From assembly GCA_017441205.1 (NCBI GenBank), contig JAFRYG010000069.1, positions 1-37,076 of the forward strand: a DNA stretch of 37,076 bases, written 5' to 3'. This document shows positions 34,708 through 37,076 of this stretch, in pieces. The stretch is from Pseudomonadota bacterium. Lineage in GTDB: Bacteria; Myxococcota_A; Bradymonadia; UBA4248. The position numbers and the translations under genes were made by a program. The notes under the pieces are model-generated. The model was not told the DNA's origin. It saw only the letters and a program-made list of their open reading frames with translations, and made no database searches. Positions within the stretch are counted from its first letter, which is position 1. Each line of letters begins with the position of its first letter.

Positions 34708-34726
34708 ACGATGTTGTTTTGTGGTG

Positions 34727-34754
34727 TCGAATAACATTGTTCGATAATGTCGAA
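34727..34754. promoter_or_regulatory. TCGAA/TTCGA repeat, operator candidate
   Basis: TCGAA, 8 bases, TTCGA, 5 bases, TCGAA: alternating inverted half-sites directly upstream of the -35 element. A related TGTCAAA lies inside the -35. The placement suggests binding of an activator or autoregulator. Confidence 0.4.
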
Positions 34755-34782
34755 AGATATGCCGGGATTGCGTGCTCGCCTT

Positions 34783-34888
34783 GGGGACTGCCACGCGTGG
34801 CCGTCCCCTACAGCTCGCCAGCGGCGGGCTATCGCTGCGCGATACGCCGCCGCACTGCCCGCTTTTAGCTGCGCCAATACGCGGGCAG
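34783..34888 (+). repeat. GC-rich mosaic: one plain hairpin and two bulged-C palindromes (copies 12-13)
   Basis: 34783-34808: GGGGAC and GTCCCC around an inner GCCACGCGTGGC palindrome. 34821-34853: GGGC-TAT-CGC, TGC, GCG-ATA-C-GCC. 34855-34888: CTGCCCGC and GCGGGCAG as a perfect 8-bp outer stem, TTT opposite ATA, bulged C retained. The mosaic lies between the ATPase 1 promoter and the nuclease remnant. Confidence 0.75.
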
Positions 34889-34973
34889 ATTCTTTCATTC
34901 TCTCCAACAAATGAGTTTGAAGATGCACACTACGAAAATATCAAAATGTTCACTCGATTTGGGTTTGCTTTGA

Positions 34974-35252
34974 TCCACCGTTGTATCGACACAATACAAT
35001 AATGCTTATCAAATCACCGAAAAACAGCTCGTTGGCGAGGTTTATGAGACTGTGGCGAACTATAATTTGATGAGCGCAGTCATGATTTGCCTTGGAACGA
35101 AAAAAGATGAACGCCATACTGGTTTACTGAAGCTCCTGGATATATTGCTTTTGGGGAACTCGAACGATGAAAAACGTGCGGTATTCAAAGACATTTTCGA
35201 TGCTGAAATGCCCGCGCGTCTCCTCGAAAAGGAGAGCAATATGTGCAATTAG
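34974..35252 (+). pseudogene. C-terminal remnant of an Rpn-like nuclease/transposase-family protein
   Basis: The frame opens after a stop at 34971 with no ribosome site and encodes about 92 residues: NAYQITEKQLVGEVYETVANYN, GTKKDERHTGLLKLLDILLLG, then NDEKRAVFKDIFDAEMPARLLEKESNMCN. The last segment matches, from memory of the family, the region that precedes the coiled C-terminal tail in many Rpn-type proteins (a Met-Cys-Asn followed by a helical tail), and here a stop comes right after it. The N-terminal nuclease core is missing; repeat mosaic lies upstream. I infer a decayed second copy, not obviously from the gene at 25.6 kb. A short functional protein is less likely. Confidence 0.5.
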
Positions 35253-35325
35253 AGTGATTTTGTGGAGAATTGATGGCATAAGGAAAGTCAACTATTTGTG
35301 CTAGTTTCAAAACGATCGATGTGTT

Positions 35326-36645
35326 TTATCTTTCTGTAAGCAAAAAACACATATACGTCGGAAGCGTTAGGATTTGATTTGTACGTCCGATATTATAATC
35401 TCCCAGTTTAATCGCTTGATCGACATGATATTTTTCGGGATGTGCCAATACTGTTTTAAGGCTTTTAGCATTTCCGGTGGTTGATTTGACTTCGACGAGC
35501 GTACTTTTCCCACGGTAACGCATGACAAAGTCTATTTCAAGTCCAGAGTCTTTGTGAAAATAATAGAGTTTTCTCCCCATTTTGCCTAAACAATCTGCAA
35601 TAACGTTCTCAAATATTGCACCTTTATATCCCGCGGAATTTCCCTGTAAAATATCAAATTGTGTGCCTTCTTCGAGCATAGAGATAAATAATCCGGTGTC
35701 ACATACATATACTTTAAAGATATCTGACAGAGCATTGCCATCCAGTGGAAGTTCAGGTAAACTCAGGTTGTAGCATCTGTGTATGATTCCAGCGTCCTCA
35801 ATCCATTGCAGGCTGCCGGCATATTTTGAAGCTGAAGCTCCTTTTTTGACAACAGAATATATGAATTTTTTGTTTTCTTTACTCAATTGTTTGGGAATGG
35901 ACAGAAAACATTCCCGAATCCTGGATTTGTCGGTTGCATCTGCATATTTGATCATATCATCCAGATAGGACTGTATGATATCTTTTTGCATTAGCCAGAT
36001 CCGATGCATATCGTGAGAATTGACAAATTCCTGAACAACTGCAGGCATGCCGCCAACGACGGTATATTGTAAAAATAGTTCACGGCATCGGTTATGGAGT
36101 GCTTCGGGAACGGGTTGTTCGTGATTCAGGCATGTCCGCAGCCATTCAATGCCACTTTGCGTTACACCGTTTGCCCAAAGGAATTCCTCAAAATCCATCG
36201 GCATCATTTCTATGATTGATTCATATCCCACGGGAATCGATTTGGGTTGTTTGCCATAACCGCATACGCCCAGCAAAGAACCTGTGGCGATGACGTCGTA
36301 TTGTCCATCGAGCTTGAAAAACTTTAATGCCGTCCGTGCTTCAGGACAATCCTGTATTTCATCCAGGATTAATACGGTTTCATGTGCCACAAATTTTGCA
36401 TTATCTCCCAATAAAGCGGTGATCATCATGACGAGATGACTGACCTCTAGTGAACCTGAAAATATGGAACGATAGGATGGGTTTTCAAGAAAATTAATAT
36501 AAACGACATTCGGATAATGATCTTTTGCAAACGCCATTACAGAACTCGTTTTGCCACATTGCCGGCATCCCTTGATGACCAGGGGATTGTGATCTGATGT
36601 CTCTTTCCATTTGAGCAGGACTTGCTCTATTTTTCTGCGCAGCAT
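35326..36645 (-). CDS. DUF4143-family P-loop ATPase (AAA_14) 2
   Basis: 439 residues, ATG at 36645 with GGAG 6 bases upstream. Walker A is KGCRQCGKTSS near residue 25, Walker B is VLILDEIQDCPEA near 95, followed by ATGSLLGV. The C-terminal DUF4143 part has VYVCDTGLFISML, KGAIFENVIADCL, then YYFHKDSGLEIDFVMRYRGKSTLVEVKS, a clear PD-(D/E)XK core (E-x-D, then E-x-K). This makes it a fused ATPase-nuclease-like protein. It belongs to another subgroup than ATPase 1. A 33-bp tandem repeat lies at its promoter. No antitoxin-like partner gene is seen beside it. Confidence 0.9.
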   Translation of the reverse strand: MLRRKIEQVLLKWKETSDHNPLVIKGCRQCGKTSSVMAFAKDHYPNVVYINFLENPSYRSIFSGSLEVSHLVMMITALLGDNAKFVAHETVLILDEIQDCPEARTALKFFKLDGQYDVIATGSLLGVCGYGKQPKSIPVGYESIIEMMPMDFEEFLWANGVTQSGIEWLRTCLNHEQPVPEALHNRCRELFLQYTVVGGMPAVVQEFVNSHDMHRIWLMQKDIIQSYLDDMIKYADATDKSRIRECFLSIPKQLSKENKKFIYSVVKKGASASKYAGSLQWIEDAGIIHRCYNLSLPELPLDGNALSDIFKVYVCDTGLFISMLEEGTQFDILQGNSAGYKGAIFENVIADCLGKMGRKLYYFHKDSGLEIDFVMRYRGKSTLVEVKSTTGNAKSLKTVLAHPEKYHVDQAIKLGDYNIGRTNQILTLPTYMCFLLTER

Positions 36646-36685
36646 AAAAAACTCCAGTACTTAGGTAAATGCTCTTCCCATAGGC

Positions 36686-36714
36686 AATATGCCAAATTCC
36701 GATTTAACGATCAA
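36686..36714 (-). promoter_or_regulatory. Possible promoter of DUF4143 ATPase 2
   Basis: On the minus strand TTGATC (36709-36714) and CATATT (36686-36691) are 17 bases apart. The -35 overlaps the first unit of the 33-bp repeat. Confidence 0.4.
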
Positions 36715-36832
36715 CTTTTTTAAAGGAGTTTTTGGCCATGATGACAACTTTTTCGATGGAGTTTTAGACTATAGTGTCAACTTTTTCGATGGAGTTTTTG
36801 GCAGAGCGTGACATTTTTTCGAGTGAGAAAAT
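36712..36832. repeat. 33-bp tandem repeat, three clear units and one degenerate
   Basis: CAACTTTTT begins at 36712, 36745 and 36778, exactly 33 bases apart, each followed by GATGGAGTTTT or AAAGGAGTTTT; a decayed fourth unit starts at 36811. Unit tails differ while heads are conserved. The array lies at the promoter of the ATPase gene on one side and a palindrome mosaic on the other. Confidence 0.8.
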
Positions 36833-36959
36833 GCGCGCCGTATTGCCGGTAGGCAATAGGCGCGCAGGCGAGCAGTAGCGACGTGTCGTGACACGTCGCC
36901 AGGCGAGCAATCCCATGGGAACAAAACAAGCGAGACGTAGGGGCGACCCCGTGTGGTCA
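36833..36959 (+). repeat. Mosaic repeat: bulged-C palindrome (copy 14) and GACGT hairpin
   Basis: 36833-36865 is GCGCGCC-TAT-TGCC...GGCA-ATA-C-GGCGCGC on the minus strand with a perfect 7-bp outer stem. 36878-36899 is GCGACGTGTC-GT-GACACGTCGC, identical to the 26.7 kb hairpins. GGGAACAAAACAAGCGAG and GGGGCGACCCCGTGTGGTC follow, as in the 26.7 kb and 30.3 kb mosaics. Confidence 0.85.
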
Positions 36960-37076
36960 TAAGCGTTAACATAAAACCCTCCTCAGCTGACGTTTTCTAG
37001 GCGATTCAGATAGCTGAAGAAAAATCATTTTATACTCTCTTTGAAGTGTCCATAACGATATGTAACCGATTATTAC
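36960..37076 (-). other. Window end; orphan ribosome site and ATG facing a repeat
   Basis: On the minus strand GAGGAGGG lies a few bases before an ATG at 36972, but the frame enters the repeat mosaic after about six codons. This may be the 5' end of a gene cut by the repeat. Nothing else is recognised to the window end. Confidence 0.35.

Noticed and set aside
36712..36832. 33-bp repeats considered as a CRISPR-like array
   Set aside because: Units abut directly; tails are short and partly conserved, and no cas gene is near.
1..37076. tRNA, rRNA, prophage or intact insertion sequence
   Set aside because: None could be recognised by reading; no transposase with DDE or HUH motifs is encoded in the window.

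Overview
The window looks like chromosomal DNA of a Gram-negative bacterium of the former Deltaproteobacteria, most likely a Myxococcota or Bradymonadota-type lineage. This placement is inference from gene content: an AgmX/PglI C-terminal domain protein, an OmpA protein with calcium-binding TSP3-like repeats, several cysteine-rich surface lipoproteins, and a large two-module AAA+ ATPase. The paired DUF4143 ATPases and Rpn-type nucleases are commonly seen in host-associated anaerobes. No rRNA, tRNA, CRISPR array or intact insertion sequence was found.

Positions 1-2.8 kb hold the end of a DUF2135 protein and a fumarate reductase locus (frdABCD order, minus strand). frdC and frdD are intact. frdA is frameshifted in a G run and is joined by a deletion, out of frame, to the last half of frdB. 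Positions 3-16.6 kb hold mostly intact genes: a multidomain amidohydrolase lipoprotein, an Hsp33-like chaperone, aspartokinase, an OmpA/TSP3 protein, a double AAA+ ATPase followed 6 bases later by an RNA uracil-5 methyltransferase, and an unrecognised 301-residue protein. Positions 17-25.1 kb hold a CPA2 antiporter and a compact minus-strand cluster: ArsR/CadC regulator, CadA-type metal ATPase, stand-alone biotin carboxylase and patatin-like phospholipase. Two related operator candidates flank the regulator gene. A small AgmX/PglI-domain protein follows.

Positions 25.2-37 kb form an accessory region: an Rpn-family nuclease, a remnant of what looks like a second one, two DUF4143 ATPases, two large cysteine-rich lipoproteins (one with an NlpC/P60-like domain), a broken small lipoprotein, and most of the repeats.

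The most unusual signal is a family of intergenic palindromes seen throughout the window. About fourteen hairpins share one architecture: outer stem, TAT, inner stem, loop, inner stem, ATA, an unpaired C, outer stem. The stem sequences differ from copy to copy but keep pairing, while the TAT/ATA plus bulged C stays nearly constant. A second hairpin type, with arms around GACGT and a GT loop, accompanies it in the 26-37 kb mosaics, including a 108-bp tandem array. These behave like REP/BIME-type elements and in several places also act as terminators or cut into genes.
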